From Amphibalanus amphitrite (taxonomy: Eukaryota > Arthropoda > Thecostraca > Balanomorpha > Balanidae), in the NCBI RefSeq assembly GCF_019059575.1, contig NW_024882786.1, forward strand, positions 1 to 64,000: 64,000 bases of DNA, given 5' to 3'. The notes under the pieces were generated by a model, which saw only the letters and a list, made by a program, of their open reading frames with translations, was not told the origin of the DNA and ran no database searches. The translations under genes were made by a program, and so were the position numbers. The first letter of the stretch is position 1. Each line of letters opens with the position of its first letter. Positions 33,801 to 48,800 of the stretch are shown in pieces.

Positions 33801-36800
33801 GATACGGCTGGGTGACGTGTAAAATAATAAAAACTGACATTAACATGAGCAAACTCTGGCTTTGACTATGACTCAACTTCCGATTTTGACCAAGGTAGCA
33901 GCATTTTCGGCCAATCTCATTTATGGCTGCGAAATTTTCCCCCTTATACCTACTTTTAAACTAAGCAGCTATCTGCGGCCGATTTGATAAAAAAGTGACT
34001 AGTAATTCCTCAAAATTCACCCACACCACATAGAGCATCCCAGATAATACTCACGCGAGCAGTCGGTGCCATTCCCGCTGTAGCCCTCTGGGCAGTGGCA
34101 CTGAAAACTGCCCGGAGTGTTGACGCATGTGGCGGTCGGATGACAGTTGTGCGAGCCGTCCAGGCATTCGTTCCTCTCCACACACATGTAAGCGTCGTGC
34201 CGCTGGTAGCCTGCGGAGCGGGGTCCGGGGTCAGGAGGTCACGGGTCACAGGAGGTCAAATGGATGCAGTACGAGAGTGTGGTCATGGGTTGCATGAAGT
34301 GTTACATGAGTTACATCTTACGTGACACAAGGCCGCCAGTGATCTCCGGGATGTGTTCTTGAGGTCACAGGCATCGATGGGTCGCGTAGGTCACTTGAGG
34401 TCACATGTTTTTGTTGAGGTCGCTGAGAGCACTCTTAGATCGCGAGTGTTGGATCGTCTACATTTGCATTGCCGGCTCAAAGATCTGACAGCGCGCCCAG
34501 GACCCTCAGCGTGCATGAGAGCGGATATTTAAGACGTAAGCATCAGCGGCCGGCGCCCCTTTGAAGACGGCCGCGAGATATAGGTTGGCTAAAACGGACA
34601 TCACTTCGCTCCACGATTGCATGGTTACCGAGAACTTTTAGACCCTTAAGCCTGAGATTTTTATATTTTCTGGGCTTTGAAGGTTCTGTTCAGCATTGAT
34701 GATCTATTACCCCTTAATAATGAGATGCAATGTCCTCCCTGACCCTATGTTAGAAGATTACTCTTCATCATTCCTGATTTGTAATCATCACACATTTTGT
34801 CCACCATCTGGCATGTTGTCCCTCCCGTTTCTTCCTCAATCTCCTTGCCACGCTCAACTCCCTGTTACAATAATCCCTTGCCTTTCATCTCCTCTTCTTG
34901 TCTATCCAACTGACTCACCTGGCAAGCAGTCGCACTCGTAGGAGCCCACCGTGTTCCGACACACAGTGTTGGGACCGCACTGATGGCCGTGAAAACCTCC
35001 GCGGCTCTTGCACTCGTCCAAATCTGAAACCACACACAAACACGCCCCTCAGTCAACAATCACTTACACACACTCCTCGCCATACCAAGGCTCTCCCACA
35101 ATCAATACGCGTATTATGGTAGATCGTCTCCCATCACAATCCATCACATTTGGGATCAAAAGCACGCACATCTACATCGATCAGGATCTATCGTGACGAC
35201 CATACGCGCCACAGAGCTCTGGAAGATAGCACCACTCTGCCTTTCCTCCAACGAAGATGGATGAGAAACATCGAGCGTTATCGCTGTGGGAATTCCCCTC
35301 CAAGGACCGAAAACGACGCGCCGTATTTCTCACTCTGAATTAATCCACCCATAAATTCGCGCCCGGTCTGCCGCCGTCTTTCCGTCGTCGACGCAACGCA
35401 GCGACGTCGCAGACCCTGCAGTCGTGACTGGTTCGCGTTTCTCGGCTTGATTAAGCCATCAGAAGCTGACGTGTGATCAGGGGACGCGCCTTAGCAGACG
35501 CACGCCTCGCGCGCCGGCCTCAAATACGCCCCCGTCTGGCTGCCTCCGCTCGAAAAGGCCAGTCACGGGAGGCGGGTGGCATACATATACAGTCGACGCC
35601 GCACGACCCAGACAGAGGTGTGACTGTACAGACAGACCCATCACGAAACCTGCCCAGAATAGCCGCCGTCCGGTGCCCGGTTCATGACAGAGAATCCCCT
35701 GGCGGGCGGCGCTGCTTCGTGGAACATGTCGGCTCACGATGGCCTGACACCCGAGGGCCTGCTGACATTCCGACAGGCTAAGGGCTGAGGCTGAGAGGAA
35801 AATGCTGTTCTGAATACTGCTGATCAAAAAGTCGGGCGTATATGGCCGAAACCGGGGATGTTGGTAAATTACTTCAGACGGCCGAGCCGCGTCTGTGACT
35901 TGTAAAATAAACGATGGGGTCAAAGATGGATGGATTGCCGGGGAAGTGTCGGTAATTTTGTGGGAAGTTTGAACATTTTGAAGGGTGGGCTTGTTCACAA
36001 AAGGGCAGTCCATTCATGAAGTTATCTGCTTAGCGACACCCTACATATGTTTGAAGGCCAGACGACGCTTAAGTAAATTGATCCCATCCGCTATTGCAAC
36101 TTTTAGGCATCGTTATGAGTAAATGAGATCAGATCAGCGGCTCTCTCAAGATCTGAGCCGGGCTCTCTGGGCCCCAGGACCCTGTTCTGACCTGCCCGTC
36201 TCAGACGTGCTCCGACAGTCCGTCTGAAATCCCACCGCCCTCTCTGGACCTCCTGCAATCGATTGTCGGTCCGGCCAGGCCCCGATGTCGTAAACCGGCC
36301 CGCGTGGCGACGCTGTCGTCGCCGACGGCACATCGTCGTCGATAGTGGCGTCCGATTATGCAAATTCTCCGAACTCGGGTCGTCACAGATGGCCAGGGAG
36401 ACTGCCAATACCCCGATCTGGCGGCCGGGACCGGCGCCGGCCAAGGTCTGGGCCTGATTGCTCGTTTATAACGAAGCGGCGTGACGCATCTGCCGGCGGA
36501 CTCCAAAACAGCTCCGGCGGCGGAAAATGCCGAGATGGTCGGCACTTTGCAGCCGGAAGAGCGCGTTTTCCTCCGGCGATGGTCTGAAGTGCGGGAGGAA
36601 CTGCCCTAATTGGGCGGTTCCGACGCGGAAAGAGTTCTCAGCATTTTGAAGCGCCATGCCCAACATTATAAAAAGCGACACTCTTTCTTTCCTATAAATC
36701 AGCACCGATTTAACGGCCAAGACGGGTCACCACCACACCGCGTTGCACCACTGTTCCCTCCCCTCCCCATCCGCCTTGTCAGCGCGTGCCGATGTCTTGG

Positions 36801-39800
36801 CAGACGCGTATCTGATCCCTCCCCCACCGCAGCACGCATCATAACGCGCCGCTCTGGGACGGGGAGGCTGCCTCCGCCGCTGCCCGTCCGCTCTGCCTAT
36901 CCGCCCGACCGCTGATACCTCACCACTGGGAGGGGAGAGATCTCCGGTGGTAGCACAAGACCGCACAGATTAATACGATCACAGTATACCGCATATTCGC
37001 TCAGATTGATTGCGGGGAGGGGCGTGCTCGGAGCACGCATTGTGGGCGGGGTTTCTCGAGATAACTGTTGATTTTGGTATGCTGATAGGTTTTCTTCGTG
37101 GTTGACTTGAGAGTAGAGACAAACGTGAAATCTCAGTCAGAAGGGGCCAAGATGAATTGACTTTGATATGCGATGATGCCGAAGGATAAATGTTGCGTGT
37201 CATTACACAATACGGAAGAGGGTCCCACATGTATCTCTGACATGTTACCCGTCGGTCGCTCACCTTCGCAGGTTTTTCCATCACCCTTGTAGCCGTCGTT
37301 GCACTGGCACATGAAACTGGCCTGGAGGTTGACGCAGGTCGCGTGAGGGTCGCACTCGGGTCGCGCCTGTGCACAGTAGTCCGTATCTGCAAAAAGAAAA
37401 CGGGTCACAATGTGGGCTTGATGTTTTCTACACCACCTGATTATGATATTCGCAACGAGGTCGTCAACAAGTCGGCAAAGGCCCCACATGATTTATTCAA
37501 AATGTGTTCATTTCCTTTGGCAATTGTACATAAAATTGAAATGGCATTCACAAGTCACGTAACTAACGTTTACAAGCACGATTAGATAGCAGTAATTGAT
37601 AATGTAGTTTTCCGACCAGATACATCAGAGGTCATTATATACTGACCTCTGCAGAGCTGACATTCCTGCCCTATCACTGACCTCTGCGGAACTGTCACTG
37701 ACCTCTGCAGCCCGGGACTGTCACTGACCTCTGCAGGACACTGACCTCTGCAGCCCGGGACTGTCACTGACCTCTGCAGGACACTGACCTCTGCAGAACT
37801 GAAACTGACTTCTGCAGCCCAGGACTGTCACTGACCTGTGCAGAACTATCACTGACCTCTGCAGAACTGGCAGCATTCTCCAGACATGTTGAGTCGCTGC
37901 TCGGGCGGACACTGCAGAGGTGGACAGTGCTGCTCGGGAATGATGGTGCTGCACTGCATCACTGAGTCGTGACACTCGCAGGTCATACACCGGTCGATGG
38001 CCACCTTCTCACCGTGCTCGTACGAGCGCTGGTTCAGAAAACACTCGCCTGGGGGCACACAGGTCGTCAGAGGGGTCAGCGTCGGCGGCAGAGAGGTCAC
38101 GGGATCAGGCAGGACGGGCGCCAGGGTCGCAGTCTCAGTGGCTAGCGGCAGTTCAGAAGAAGAGGTCACAGAGGCGAAGTGCGGGATCAGAAAGAAAATG
38201 GTCGAGGCAGGTAGTGGTGGGAATGGCCGGAGTGAGCTTATTTGATGAAATTTGCTCGAAGGAGCAATGGAAAGTCGTAACCTATGAGTGGCGCTTAGAC
38301 TGGATCAAATATGAAATGCGTTGTGTGTGTCATGATAAAGTTAAATGTATCGTGAAAAGTGGAGACAATACAGGAGCCACCATTGATTTGACGATGAAGG
38401 TTTTCAGGTTTTAGACGAAATAGGTAGGCATGGAGGTGTTCTATACGGGTTTGCTTTATCATCTTCTCATTCATGTAAGTAAAATCAATCTGGTGGGGAG
38501 CTAAGTTTCGTAATCGCATTCTCCATACAAAAATGCACAGTTTCGGCCTCCTTAGTTCTGAAGAATGAATCGCATTGCTGGCTTGGCATTGTTGCCGGTT
38601 GACTGCCGGTTTCCATGACAACGTGCATACAGACTGTGTAAGGACGACACGGCTTTCAGCCCCTCGGGTCAGCGGATACGCCGTCCACCCACGCCGTCAT
38701 TCTTTCACGCCACGTTACGTGAATAAGGAAAGAAGGTATGAACCTTGCTTTCCACTTGCACCGTCTGCAGTGCAGAAACAATCAATGGCCTCCCTTGGGA
38801 GACGTGACGGCATTTGACGAAGGTATGTAATTGCCACTTTAATTGTACTTGTTGGCGTGAGACTTGTTATGAATTTCAAGCTCCATTACCTGAATAAATG
38901 ATGACTCGTTATTTAACGGTCGGTCGAGCCTTGGTGAAAGAAGCATCAACGGAGTCTAGGTCAAATATAACGTCCTTATAAACTGTGAAGGCAATGCAAA
39001 AGTTTTCTACCGCAAAGGTGTTGTTTACCCGTTTATGCATTCAAGCATCGACTTAATGAGTGACAACTTTGTTGGACTGTACAAATTCAACAGCAAGCTC
39101 TCCTTTGATCTGCCGTCTAGACAGTGTTTCGGCCAAGAGCAATATTGTTTGAGTTGATTTGCAGGCGTCACCGAGTTTGTTTGGCGGTGGCGGTATCCCT
39201 GACCTCTCCAATGACGCCAGGAGCGGGGGAGCGGGCCCCTGCCGATGGGGTGCCAGCAGCGCGCACTGACTGCCGAGACGTATCCACTCGTCATATAGGC
39301 ACTGAGAGCTCCTGGATTCTCTGGGGAATCTCGCCTTCTGCCCAAAGGGTTACAAAATATAGCAACCGTCTGTTTGGTCTGGATTTCTCAAAGATGCGCA
39401 TAGTAACTGGTCCTACCACTAATCTTAACACCAGTATAACGCCTTTTGGGGCGAGTAACGGAGCGAGCGAGAGGGTGAGCCTTGCACGTGCGAAATTTCG
39501 AGGGAGTACCTCCAACTGACTTGTGCGCGGCACCCTACTAACTGGTCTCTAGCGATGTGCCAAATTTGAGCACAATCGGCCCAGCCGTTCTCGAGATCTG
39601 GAAGCGGCACTCTGCACGTGCGCACGTGCAAAATGGGTCCCAACTGACTTGTGCACGGCACCCTACTAACTGGTCCCTAACCGTGTACCAAATTTGAGCG
39701 CCATCGGTCCAGCCGTTCTCGAGATCTGGAAACGACCCCTGCACGTGCGCACGTGCAGCAGCACCCCAACTCTGGCACATGGATATGCAGTGCCTAGTGG

Positions 39801-42800
39801 GTGCCTACCTACATGCCAACTTTCAGCGCAATCGGCCAAGTAGTTACCGAGATATTGCAACAATTACAAAAGTGACACCTCTTCGTTTTGCACGTGGCAC
39901 GTGCATAAGGGGTCACCCACATGCATCGGGAATAGTCCAATACTTGGTAGAAGGAATGAAGCTACCCTACAAAAATTACCGCATGTAAATCGGTCAAGTG
40001 GTTGCTGAGATATAAGCCTCGCAAAAGCGTCCGCACGGCCGGCCGGCCGGCCGGCCGGCCGCTCATACTCAGAAATTTCCGTTATTCTACGTAAGACTCC
40101 GCTCGCTTCGCTCGCTCCGTAACTAGTAACTGCATGGGCCACGATTGCATAAATCCGTTGCAGCGAAGGCTCCATGGATTTGGAATTAAATCAATATAAG
40201 CTTTGCATAAAGACCTGGCGCATTAGCCCACACAAGAAAACCTGTGTCGTACGTGTGTAGTACGTTAAATCTACGTCATGTGGAAAAGTGGCTTCACCGA
40301 CGTCCGTCCCGACAAATCACTAAACAAACAGCCTGGACAGGTGGGAACAATAGACCAGGCCGAGGTTAAATACGGCCTGACACGCGCCACTCGGCCACCG
40401 CAAAAGCCGGCGGCGGTTATTTTGGCGCCGCGTCCGTCTGGTGGCGGTGCGTCGGGGCCGACGATGGTAGTCGGTGCCGACGCCGTGGCGTGACGGTGGA
40501 ACAGCGCGTGAATCGGTGCGGGGACGGTGTCACCACGCAGATACGCCGCGCGGAACAACACATGCCAGCGGACGATACATACGCCTCACGCACGATCGCA
40601 ACTATAGCGACTATAATCGTATGTATAGATGGTGGGTGTGATAAGGAATAGACTCTTACACGACGCCCACATCGCAATGGATATCGACGATTGAAACTTG
40701 AAGCGGCACTTGGTCACGTGAGTGGCAAAAGTCATGAATTCGTCCGTAAGTCGACGATATATGGTTTGATTTACATTGCTTATGCTTTAAACAAAAAAAA
40801 AAAAATCCCACTTGATAAGCCGGGTATATTCGAGGAAGCAAATCAACGATAAGATTCCACTAACGGGGTTCAATACAGGTGCCATGCCATCTCCCGAGTT
40901 AATCAAAAGAAGTTTCTGTTAACGCTTAAAAGCAAAGTACCATAGCAGTTTCACTCAAGGCATTATCAAAAACAGAGATTTTCTGGAAAAAAAAACGTTC
41001 AAAGAGAGCGGACGGCCGCCACCTAATCAGCTAACTGGTCTCTCTGGTCGGCCGGTGCTGTGCGGATCTGGGCGGGGTCACCAGTCGACTGCAGCCCCAA
41101 TCTGCGCGGCCCGGCTCCGTCCGTGGCAACGAGCCTGTCTCGCGCCGCCGTCCAAAGGTCAGCGTGAATGTCAGCGCGGCGTGGCGCGCGTCTGGACTGA
41201 CCGGAATCTGCACTCGGACGGCGCGACCCTCGGCCGTGTCAGCAGCGGCGCCGCTTTGAGACTGAGCCGGACAAGTGGGGTCACAGAGCCGTGCCCCCGG
41301 GGGACGACTCTGAGCAGAGGGCGACCTGGGCTGAGGGAGAGTGGAGGTAGAGGTGGAAGGTAAAATGTGCGCAGGTCAGTGATGAATGTTGTGCTGTGAG
41401 CATTTCTTATCACCAAGCTGTCAGCTGGCATGATGACGGATTGGATCCAACTAATTTATGTAGCTCTTGGTTCATACAATAGCTGAATCGCCATATTTAT
41501 CGTGGATCTGCATATGTAAGATCCATAAGAATCAAACAAACGGTACCTTTCTGGCTCGGTGCATATTTCAAATCAGATCGTCCTCCATTATTTAACTCGG
41601 TCGTGAATTTGCCTTTCAACCATCTCCCATCGATCAAATCGTGAAGCACCGTGCGTGCGGAGGGGACGTTACGTCCAGTCGACGGCGGGCGGCGGTTACA
41701 TACAGCTAACCGCGCCGCCGTGTCCTGGGCTACCTGCTCCACGTGCCACTGACGCGCCGTCGTGGCGCCCAAGGCCCTTTATACCGCTCCTCTCCTCTCT
41801 GGCGCGTGGAGTGGCGCCTCTCTGACGCCTTATCATACCTCTCTGACGTCCTATCGCGCCCCTACAACGCACTACCGCGCCTCTGCAACGCACTACCGCG
41901 CCCCCGCCGCGCCCCTGCGCACGCCCAGCCAAGCCCCGCTCTCCAAATGGCAGCGCCCTCGGTCACGCGCCTCCACTGCACGCCTGCCAGCAATGGGCAG
42001 CTGCAGTGATGCCACACATCATCCCAGATCACACCACCGCCGGCCGGACTCGGTGACATCGGCACATAGCCGGCATACTGGCGCCGCAGCGCTGTCGTCT
42101 GAGCGCGGCACCATTCGGCGCTCTCAGAGGGTGTTTGCAGGGTGTGAAGTAAGCCGTCCGGCACACAGACAGAGAGTGGGAGAGGGATGGTATTGGGAGA
42201 CAGAGACTGAGACAGTGTGGAAAGAACGAAAAGGACAATGGCGATGGCCCAGTAAAAATACAGCCATGCCCACAGGCCACAATGCCACTCTGCAGACCGA
42301 CAGCCAGACGTGGGAATTGGGCCGTAAGAATTCACTTCGGTGTGATGCCATCTTTGTGGTATGAGAGTATACAACAAGAATCAGGACGCTGAACACCCTC
42401 TGATAGAAGAACGAAATGCCTTGACAAACTTTCAATAAAGATGCCAATAAGTTAATGATGGCTGTCCGTTGTAGAAGGGAGTTTCAATAAAATGGCATTT
42501 ACACCTTTGTGAGTTGATTTAAACAGAATGATCGGGACCGACAGAATGAAGTGGTTGGTAGTTAAACCATTCGCAAAATAACACAAAAATTAGTCGGAGA
42601 GTTTCATTGGAACGATGGTGGACTTACCTTTACATTTCGGGCAGCACTCTCCATTTTCAATAATTGGGTTTGAGCAGTTCAATGTCGGGCATTTCATTGG
42701 CCGACATTTAACTTCTCCTTTCTGCGAACAGAAGGAAACACTGTCAGCGATTATAACGTATTTTGTTACAAACCCCTTTAACGAGAGTTCCGGTGCTCAT

Positions 42801-45800
42801 ACAGCCCAGCTATCGACATCAAATACAGACCCATTAATTAAAACTCAAATCAGTTTTCGCAGAACCCGAACGGTAAATCACCTCCACGCCGTCACTACCA
42901 GATCGCGTTGCCACAGCATACATCATTCTGAGTTAAACTCACATCACTCCAAAGAGGCCAGTAAGTGGCACAAACCCACCCACTCAGTGGGGTTAGCTGA
43001 GCGCCGGTCACGCAAGGCCAAAGACTGACTCGACGCACTCACGCAGTGGCTGGAATGTCGCCCATGGCCGCATAGCTGCTGCATGGACCTAAGTAGTGTA
43101 GTCAGACCTAGTGCCACTGTCGCCCACCACCCACCACCACATCACTCCCCCCCTCCATGACAGCCCCCCCCCCACCTCCCTACTACTGTACTGCCCCACC
43201 CGGCCAACCACCGTTCCGTTTCCTGCCCCCACACCGCCCCGAAATGTTGCTGGCTCGTGCGGTAGCGACGGGCGGCCACGGCACCCTCCACGGGGTTCCG
43301 CTGGTGGTAAAGGCCCGGTCGATTCCTATCCAGTCACTGTGAGGCTGGCGCCGTAGCGGAACAAATGCGCGTGGAGGGGAGGTGTCTGCATTCATCGGGT
43401 GATACTAATTTCTGTGATGGCTTCGAGAAGGGCATGTGCAAAATGCAGAGCCTGACAATGTACATTATTTACAACAAACAAAACATAGAAAAAGATGCAA
43501 AATGTTTGTGATGTACACCAAAAGTGCATTGTGACAATAACGTAAAGTTATTAATTGTCGGACACAGTTCATCGCTATGGAACTCTCCACGTCTTTAGGG
43601 CCTTGTCTCCATCCTTCTACATTTGGGCGGCGTGGCGCACACGGTGATTCTTACCGCTATATCTCACTCCCGAGTGATATGCCATCGACCCCCTCCCAGC
43701 GAGCGGTGGTGAGCACCCTGTGTCAGAATGATGATGAACGATACCATTACACTTGTGTGGACGAGAAGGGTGGCCATCCTCAGTGACATAATGTCGTGAG
43801 AAGTGCATTTATCCCGACAGGCAGAATGAGCGTGTTGATGGGATGAGACCATCGTGTCAGTATTGATAGCAAACAGCTGTTATGGCGTGTAAACAAAACA
43901 TAGCGCGTAACGCGTCCGTGCGGTATATGAGAGCCATTTGTTGTCAGAATTAGCATGGTACTTAACACAAGCCAGGCTATTACTCGGGTGAAACATTAAG
44001 GATAAAAAATTACTTAATAACAGCTTGCTTTAAAAAAAGACAGGAAACGAAATATTTCAGCAGTTTGCAAGACATTGATATGCCACCTCGTCCATCGCGT
44101 CATTGTTCTCCAAATATAGATGCCTTTCGCGCGTGACGTGCCAGAAACGATTTGCGTGAAACAGTCGGCACTTTTGGTGAAACGCAACCGTATTTAAATG
44201 GACTAATGGTCAATGATGCACACATAGGGTGAGAGACAAAGGCAATTAAGCTAAATTGTAGCTTCACTGGTCACCAGAGCAGATGAAAATTGTTGTAATT
44301 GTAACAGATGGATACCTGTGCAAAATGCAAATGAGTATTTACGTCATCTATCGTGAAATACGACTGGAACGTGTCGCCGATCTAGTTTCAATGATCAATG
44401 AGCTGGCCGTGACTCAGGAGTTTGTCGAGGAAGTGGTTTGGGCGTGATACTATTTACCTGTGAGCTGGGGTATCGTTTGCTGTAAATCTGCCGCCAGCCC
44501 GACATGATTCAGAGCAGCATTAGTGACGCCGTGTGACTCACTCGCCGTGATACGTGATCCAAGCGGCTCTCGACTGGCAGCATGTGATCCAGCCCAGGTG
44601 GATACATTAGCCGCTGGATGCGATTCTCGACACAGTCCTGGTGTACGGCTCTGCATATGCGCGTTAATCCGCTCTGTGAGACACAGTCTCCAAAACGAGC
44701 TCTGCTGCTATACGTGGAACTAGTTACAATGTGTTGCGATGGTCCAGCCTACTAACTTTCGACTAATTTTATCATAGATTTAGGGTGATAGCCATTTTGA
44801 CCCCCAGAACACCAGAGCAATAAATAGCGCCCAGCTACGGAAAGAAGCGACACCATTAAAGGGAGATTATGACCTTTTTCCACAAAATCTGAGTTATGAC
44901 CATTCTCTGACAAAACACAACAAGTTATAATGTAAATTAAAACCATTTTGCTCAATTCGGTACCTTGCCGCAAATATCTCAACTTGAAGTCACGTTAGCG
45001 GGGAGCGCTGAAAATGACCGTTGAATAAGTACTTACATCACTTTTTGGTACTTGCATGTAATTTTGTAAAATGAGCGTATTCATTACATTTGATCTTCAT
45101 CACATCTAGTTAGTTAATGGTCGTCTATAGTGCCTTCAAAAGATATTCATGGTTGGGGGGTGGTTTATGTCTAAATTTACGCAACTATTTTTCCTGTTCA
45201 TCATCTGTCGCCATATGCTGCTATTTTAGTAGCAACGACTCAATTTTGAATCGGTCCCGCCGACTGCACAATAAAAGAAGATAGATACAACACTTTTGCG
45301 GCATCACTGAAAAACTTATGCAGTACTGTTATCAAAATTCTCATAACACCGTTCGACAAACCTGGTCTTTTTGAAATAAATATGCTTGTATTTTTCGCTT
45401 CAGGCTCTGAGGCCAAAATAATGAATTCCGTAGTCGCAATCGCAAGATTTGGCTGCGTTTCTGGCGCATGCCATTCATTTGTGGCGCAAAATAATACTTG
45501 GAAACAAAGAAGAGTAGGCACTATGTACCCCCGAATTAGAATCTAATTAATTCTAAACCGAATTAACTCTAATTCAAATTAGAATCCTTACAACCAAGCA
45601 ACGACAAGGCGATAACATAAACAAAAACCCAAGCGTCGCTGTTTGAAACAAAAGCGCCATATACTGCGACTTTTTTATAGAGAAGGACAACGCATTTCGG
45701 TGGGTGTTACAAGTACTGCAAGTACTGCTTCTTTTTTGCAAAAATAAAAACCTTTTTCACATACGAAAATGTGCTAGAAAATTTTCATATTTTATAGAAA

Positions 45801-48800
45801 CTACAGTAGAAATAGTATAGATGTCGAGTAATTTTTATTTAAGAAAAAAGAAAGCTCATTATCTCCCTTTAAGTAACACGGAACAAAAATGGTAGACGAA
45901 CGCGTTTCGGCTAAATCACCGTCATCAGCGTCTAAAAGGAGAGCAAGAGGCACACATCGAGCAAATATCACAGTTCAATCGTTCGTCTACCATTTTTGTT
46001 CCGTGTTATTATACTTGTCTCAACTGAAATACCATTAAGTAATTTGAAAGTCTATTTTACTTTAAAATTGCCAGCGACCAGCCAAGTAGCAAGAAATGCT
46101 GCCAATAACTTCTCACTTCGTCGCACACAATTCAGTTTCCACGAACAAATCGAAAACGGCCCAGCCACCATCTGCTAGATCGAAATAAAACACCCATCAG
46201 ATCTGACCTTCAGCAGCAGAGCGGGAGGTCGAGGCAGACTGTTTTGCCTGAAAACTATCTTCAGAAACATATCCGGCCAATTCGCCATCGCTGGAGCCGG
46301 CTTTTGTCGACCGAAGGTCTCAGGAAGCTGGATCGCGCAGAGGCCGGAAATCAACCGAGTCGGGAGCAGCACCCGAACTGCTCAGGCGCTCTCCATTTTA
46401 GGGCGTTTCCGCCAGCAGCAAAAACTCCAAAAAGAGTTACGTCTTATCTCTGTTAAAACTCCAATCCGATCAGTTTCATTTTTAGGATACTTGGTAGCAG
46501 AGGGCTTGTGAATAAAACTCGGGTCAGGCTCGGTCGTCTCTGTCATTGCCTATAAGTCAGCTTCCCTCCCTCCCCATCTGCTGTACGCTCAGTCTTGTCG
46601 ACCACCGGAAGCGTTCCGACTGACGACAAACTCGGCGCAGACGGTAAACTGGTCGCAGACGGCGGCGGCGGCGGCGGCGGCGCGGTGCGCGCCACTTTCG
46701 CCGTCGGGTCAACACGCGCTATCAGCCGGGCTGCCCTGCCGGCGCCGTTGTTCAGACAATGACCGTGTTTGAGCCCGGGTGGAAACGGGCTGCCAGGGTG
46801 TGCCTAATGTCGGGTGCCAAGGACAGCGGTCAACAAACAGCCGCGCCGCCACGCAGCAGGCATTGGCGTTTGTGGTTGACGAGCGAATACCTGGTTCTAG
46901 CATTTATTTTTGACCATGGTAGCCACTAGCTACAGCTAGCGCGAAACAAGACTTGGATTTACTACCGACAAAAATGTTTACAAATGCATAACGTACTTAT
47001 AGATGTGTATTGATTAATGAGTATGTTCCAAATTAGCGATTCAATAACTTGAATAGACGGGTGTTTATAAAAAGCACAAGCGACCAACGCTCTCATCCTC
47101 TTCAATGCATGGTTCGCCGCCCTCCCTCCTGCCCCGTCCTCCCTCCGGACATGAGTCTCTCTCTCCACCCCTGTAATGACTTACCATGCAGGCGCAGATG
47201 CGGCATCCGTCCATCCAGCTGGTGCCGTCTGCTCGGAAGGTGTTGTTGAAGTGACACGATCGCTGGCACTCACACGTCTCTAGCTGCTTCAGCGACTCCT
47301 CCGCCATACGGAGCTGAAAGGAAAGACCAGCTTCAGCATCGGGACTCGGCAAAACTTGAGTCAAGCTAAATAGGGTGTGCTGTTTTGTCTGACGCACACA
47401 TCGAAGACGCATCGCGGTTTCACGATTACCTAACATCTCCCGTTTCAGTAGTGTGTATGTGTCCGACATTCATCATTTTATTCCCTTTGAATGCATGTTT
47501 TATTACATCCTAACTAGTCAATGTGATTTGCGATCACGATCATTGTATTGAATCTGAACGTAAGCCCCTGGCTACTCGCCCTGAAATTTGGTAGGTGATG
47601 TTTGCCAGTCACGCACGTCTGGAAGACTGACTGGCCGACTTCACCCGCGATCGTTGATCACCAAATGTCGTGAGCCCCACCATAGTCGGTGCAATTCGTA
47701 GACTTTTAGCACACAATGTAGTGTCAGTGGTCAAATGTGGGACAGGTAGTGGCATTGCGACTGGCTTGGGGAGAAAATACACACCTCGTACGTAATTATA
47801 TAAACGCAACTATATCAAACGATAGGAAGATATTAGATTAGCAATTACGCAGCCCCATGACACTTAAACTAAAGCGCTGGCTCATATACGACCGCATTTT
47901 CTAGCCCATTTTGATATTTTCCCCCATACATTCAGTATGAATATTCAAGCAGTGCCACTTAAAATGAAATGTTCCCTTTATGTGTCAACCAAGCTTTAAC
48001 ATCTCGGCATAAGCTTTGTCTTGAGCAGCACCTGGACCCCGGCATAATCTTTAGCTTTTATGAATATGGCAGGGAAGTCATAAATTACCCACCCTGTCAC
48101 TTAACGGGCACATTTATTGGTAAATGGTACAATTTATGCCCGGAAGGCTTTTAGTGCGTCACCAGCGCTACAGTGTTTCGGCTCACCCTCCACCTGAGCC
48201 CAGCCATCAATACCGGCCCCCGTTTCCAACACGTCGCTGGAAAGGCCGTCGAAGGCACAACCCTTTCTCTAATCACCCCGCAACGGGTCCACGGGCATCC
48301 TCTCCCACTCTTCACACGACGAGCACCATTAAATTTGTTGCGCGTGGTAGGGGCGCGAGAGTCACGCCTTTCAACCACCGTCCGTCCGTTTCGACGCGCG
48401 TCCTTTGTGTCGCACTGCAGTCGTCACGGGACGACTGAGTGCTAGTTGGATCGATTTCGGTGCCGCGTGCCGAATTCGGTATCGAAAGGCACGCGCATCG
48501 GGATGGGGTGCAAAACGCCGGCGAATAGCGTCGTGCGCTGAGTTTCCGAATTCAATCGATGGGTGAAAGGGTGGGATTAAAAAACCGAAGAGCGACGTTC
48601 CATGCAGACGTGACACTGCTGTGAAAAAGAGGACCCACCGAACATGCATATTGCATAACCGATGACGATAATTTAAGCTAGCGGTAGTGACGTATGAAAA
48701 GGTGCAGCCCATCTACATGCATAATACTATTTGCATTTTAAGTATTTGAAGGATCACAATAGCCGAATCGGTATCTTCACAAACTGATAGAAAAGCAACG

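Larger units (their letters stand above)
42722..47184. other. NELL intron, no further gene
   Basis: Apart from the MITE at 45876 and the GGC run, no feature was recognised. Other long NELL introns (30866-32274, 35024-37263, 38049-42627, 47314-50952) are likewise without a recognised gene apart from the repeats listed. Confidence 0.5.
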
